This document shows positions 6,195 to 7,745 of a stretch of 7,745 nucleotides of DNA, in pieces. The notes beneath the pieces were generated by a model that saw nothing but the letters and a program-made list of their open reading frames with translations, did no database searches and was not told the DNA's origin. Made by a program: the position numbers and the translations under genes. The stretch's first letter is position 1. Each line of letters opens with the position of its first letter. Source of the stretch: Prado023 sp036375875 (GTDB lineage: Bacteria > Actinomycetota > Actinomycetes > S36-B12 > CAIYMF01); NCBI GenBank assembly GCA_036375875.1, contig DASVBK010000287.1:1-7745 (forward strand). Direction: 5' to 3'.

Positions 6195-6208
6195 GGGCGG
6201 GCCGAGGC

Positions 6209-6919
6209 ATGGGGGCCCTTGCGCAGATGCGCCGTGACGTCACCTGCGTCTTCGAGCGAGACCCCGCAGCCCGCTCGAAGGCTGAGGTGGCCCTGCTCTA
6301 CCCCGGCGTGCATGCCGTCTGGGCCCATCGGGTCTCCAACGCGCTGTGGCGCCGCGGGCATGCGCTGAGCGCACGGGCCATCTCGCAGGCGGCTCGGGCG
6401 GTCACCGGGGTCGAGATCCATCCGGGGGCGACGATCGGCCCCGGTCTGTTCATCGACCACGGGATGGGCGTGGTGATCGGCGAGACCGCCGAGGTCGGCG
6501 AGGACTGCACGATCTACCACGGGGTGACCCTCGGCGGCACCAGCCTCGACCCGGGCAAGCGCCACCCCACGATCGGCGACCGGGTGACCATCGGTGCCGG
6601 CGCGAAGGTGCTCGGGCCGATCGAGGTCGGTCATGACTCCCGCATCGGCGGCAATGCCGTGGTGGTGCGCCCGGTGGCCGACAACTCGGTCGTGGTGGGG
6701 GTGCCCGGCCAGGTCATCGCCCGCACCAAGCCCCACACTGCAGACGACAAGCCCGACCTCGAGCACGCGAACCAGCCGGACCTCATCGGCGCTGCGGTGG
6801 CCAACCTGCTCGATCGCGTCGACAAGCTCGAGCATCACGTGACGGGGCACGTCAACGAGTTCCACCTCCACAGCCGCGGCGGCGGCGTGTGGGAGGAGCT
6901 CGAGGACTTCTCGATCTGA
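6209..6919 (+). CDS. cysE: Serine O-acetyltransferase
   Basis: A 236-residue protein of the left-handed beta-helix (hexapeptide repeat) family. It acetylates serine with acetyl-CoA, the first and usually feedback-controlled step of cysteine synthesis. Motifs: YPGVHAVWAHR (31-41) in the helical N-terminal part, GVEIHPGATIG (67-77), IDHGMGVVIGETAEVG (82-97) with H84 matching the catalytic His, YHGVTLGG (103-110), GKRHPTIGD (116-124, H119) and GVPGQVI (164-170). Residues 172-236 are a hydrophilic tail ending in DFSI, whose terminal Ile is the expected anchor for CysK. The ATG at 6209 fits the mycobacterial-type N-terminus (an MR-D motif a few residues in). The same frame is open far upstream inside cysK, but nothing there resembles CysE. 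An ATG at 6227 is a less likely start. It lies 14 bp after cysK, so the two form an operon, and only 4 bp separate its stop from that of the opposing gene. Confidence 0.96.
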   Translation: MGALAQMRRDVTCVFERDPAARSKAEVALLYPGVHAVWAHRVSNALWRRGHALSARAISQAARAVTGVEIHPGATIGPGLFIDHGMGVVIGETAEVGEDCTIYHGVTLGGTSLDPGKRHPTIGDRVTIGAGAKVLGPIEVGHDSRIGGNAVVVRPVADNSVVVGVPGQVIARTKPHTADDKPDLEHANQPDLIGAAVANLLDRVDKLEHHVTGHVNEFHLHSRGGGVWEELEDFSI

Positions 6920-6923
6920 CTGC

Positions 6924-7745
6924 TCAGCGCACACGCAGGCGGATCCATCGGGTCGCGCTCGATCCGGCGGCGTCGCGCACCCGCACCTTGAGCCTCACCG
7001 AGCGGCGCACCGTGGGGGTGCCCACGACCAGGCCGCCCGCCGTGAGCCGCAGGCCCTTGGGGAGACTGCCGCGCACCCGGCGCCAGGTCCGCGGGCCGGT
7101 GCCGCCGCTGGCGGTGAGCTGGGCCACGTAGCGAGTGCGTCGCGCTGCCCGGGGCAGCACCGACGTGGTGATCGCCAGCGGGGAGGCGGCGACGAGCACG
7201 GGCGTGCTGGGCGTCGTCGGCGCCGGATCGGGCGTTGACGGGGGTGGCGTGGGGTCGGGAGTGGCTTGCGTGGTCGGTGGCGGGGTGGGCGGCGGCGTGG
7301 TGGGCGGCGGGGCGCTCGGTGACGGGCTCCCCGAGGTCGACGCGGAGGCGGCGGGGGTCGGCGCGCTGGGGCTCGGCGACGGGCTGGACGCACCCGGTGC
7401 CTGCGCCCGCACCGCCAGGCTGTACCAGCCCAGGCTCCCGTCGTCACTGGCGCCCGCCGAGCCCGCGATGCCGTTGCCCGTGCCCTCGAGGGCGATCGTG
7501 TATGTGCCTGCCGGCACGCTCACCGTGAGGCTGGCCCGCAGCGAGGCGGCCGGCGCGGCGGCGTCGAAGGCCGGCGCCTCGGTCGCGATGACCGTGCCGG
7601 CGGGATCCGTGATCGTGAGCCCGAGGTCGAGGTTCGGCCCCGGCCAGAACGGGGTGGCCTCGACGGCCAACGAGCCAGCGGCGACGCTCACGGAGAACCG
7701 GTCCACGTCGTCGGCGGTGCCGAGCAGGCCAGTCGCACTGGCCGT
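6924..7745 (-). CDS. C-terminal part of a probable secreted protein: PPC-like domain, Ser/Pro/Thr linker, He_PIG domain (5' truncated)
   Basis: The frame is open from the right edge to the TGA at 6926-6924, giving 273 visible residues; the true start lies beyond the window. Residues 1-115 look like a pre-peptidase C-terminal (PPC)-like beta-sandwich, with GTADDVDRFSV, GPNLDLGLTITDPAGTVIA, PAGTYTIALEGTGNG and GSLGWYSLAV. Such domains are usually found in secreted peptidases and other exported hydrolases. Residues ~117-181 are a Ser/Pro/Thr/Ala linker. Residues ~186-273 match the putative Ig domain He_PIG: ASGGTGPRTW, GSLPKGLRLT, GGLVVGTPT, and a final RVRDAAGSSATRWIRLRVR. This last domain is unusually rich in Arg. 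The catalytic or main domain is not visible, so the enzyme type cannot be named. It converges on cysE with a 4-bp gap. Confidence 0.8.
   Translation of the reverse strand, partial: TASATGLLGTADDVDRFSVSVAAGSLAVEATPFWPGPNLDLGLTITDPAGTVIATEAPAFDAAAPAASLRASLTVSVPAGTYTIALEGTGNGIAGSAGASDDGSLGWYSLAVRAQAPGASSPSPSPSAPTPAASASTSGSPSPSAPPPTTPPPTPPPTTQATPDPTPPPSTPDPAPTTPSTPVLVAASPLAITTSVLPRAARRTRYVAQLTASGGTGPRTWRRVRGSLPKGLRLTAGGLVVGTPTVRRSVRLKVRVRDAAGSSATRWIRLRVR
7203..7394 (-). repeat. Low-complexity Ser/Pro/Thr linker coding region
   Basis: About 64 codons encode almost only Pro, Ser, Thr and Ala, with short repeats such as SPSPS and TPPPT. On the plus strand this shows as GGCGG/GGTGG-rich DNA. Such linkers separate domains of exported proteins and may be O-mannosylated in actinobacteria; glycosylation here is inference. 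Confidence 0.75.

Noticed and set aside
5507..6208. Open frame upstream of and in phase with cysE, overlapping cysK; possible N-terminal fusion or longer CysE
   Set aside because: The translation is His/Arg/Gly-rich nonsense, CysK in another frame explains the codons, and CysE families start near 6209.
7203..7394. GGCGG/GGTGG-rich plus-strand DNA as a G-quadruplex or CRISPR-like array
   Set aside because: It is the complement of a Pro/Ser/Thr codon run; no spaced identical repeats and no runs of three or more G at regular spacing that stand out.

Overview
This window comes from a high-GC actinobacterium. The base composition is strongly G+C-rich, third codon positions are almost all G or C, and two starts in the minus-strand operon are GTG. 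The sulfur genes read like those of Mycobacterium and other Actinomycetota. I cannot place the family. The window is nearly fully coding and has no gene-free stretch longer than about 100 bases. I see no tRNA, rRNA, CRISPR array, insertion sequence or phage gene.

Layout, left to right. (1) Positions 1-110 (+) hold the last 35 codons of an unidentified gene. (2) Positions 102-3763 (-) hold a tightly coupled three-gene membrane operon. It is read as a K+-type ion channel, then a membrane-anchored alpha/beta hydrolase (Abhydrolase_9 family), then a CPBP intramembrane protease with a repetitive Pro/Gly/Ala tail. (3) Positions 3848-5211 (-) hold a second coupled pair in the same direction: a META-domain protein followed by a YwiC-like multi-pass membrane protein. 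(4) Positions 5212-5261 are a 50-bp divergent control region. (5) Positions 5262-6919 (+) hold cysK-cysE, the two-step cysteine synthesis operon. (6) Positions 6924-7745 (-) hold the C-terminal part of a probable secreted protein, with a PPC-like domain, a Ser/Pro/Thr linker and a He_PIG Ig-like domain. It runs off the right edge.

How the genes work together. CysE makes O-acetylserine and CysK converts it with sulfide to cysteine. The CysE C-terminus ends in DFSI, the type of tail that docks into the CysK active site to form the cysteine synthase complex. CysK appears to be translated from a leaderless transcript, because a TANNNT -10 box lies six bases before its ATG. The five minus-strand genes mostly encode membrane proteins of poorly understood families. 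Their stop/start overlaps suggest two co-translated units, perhaps one transcript. The channel-hydrolase-protease trio is the part most likely to be an undescribed functional unit, but its role is inference only.
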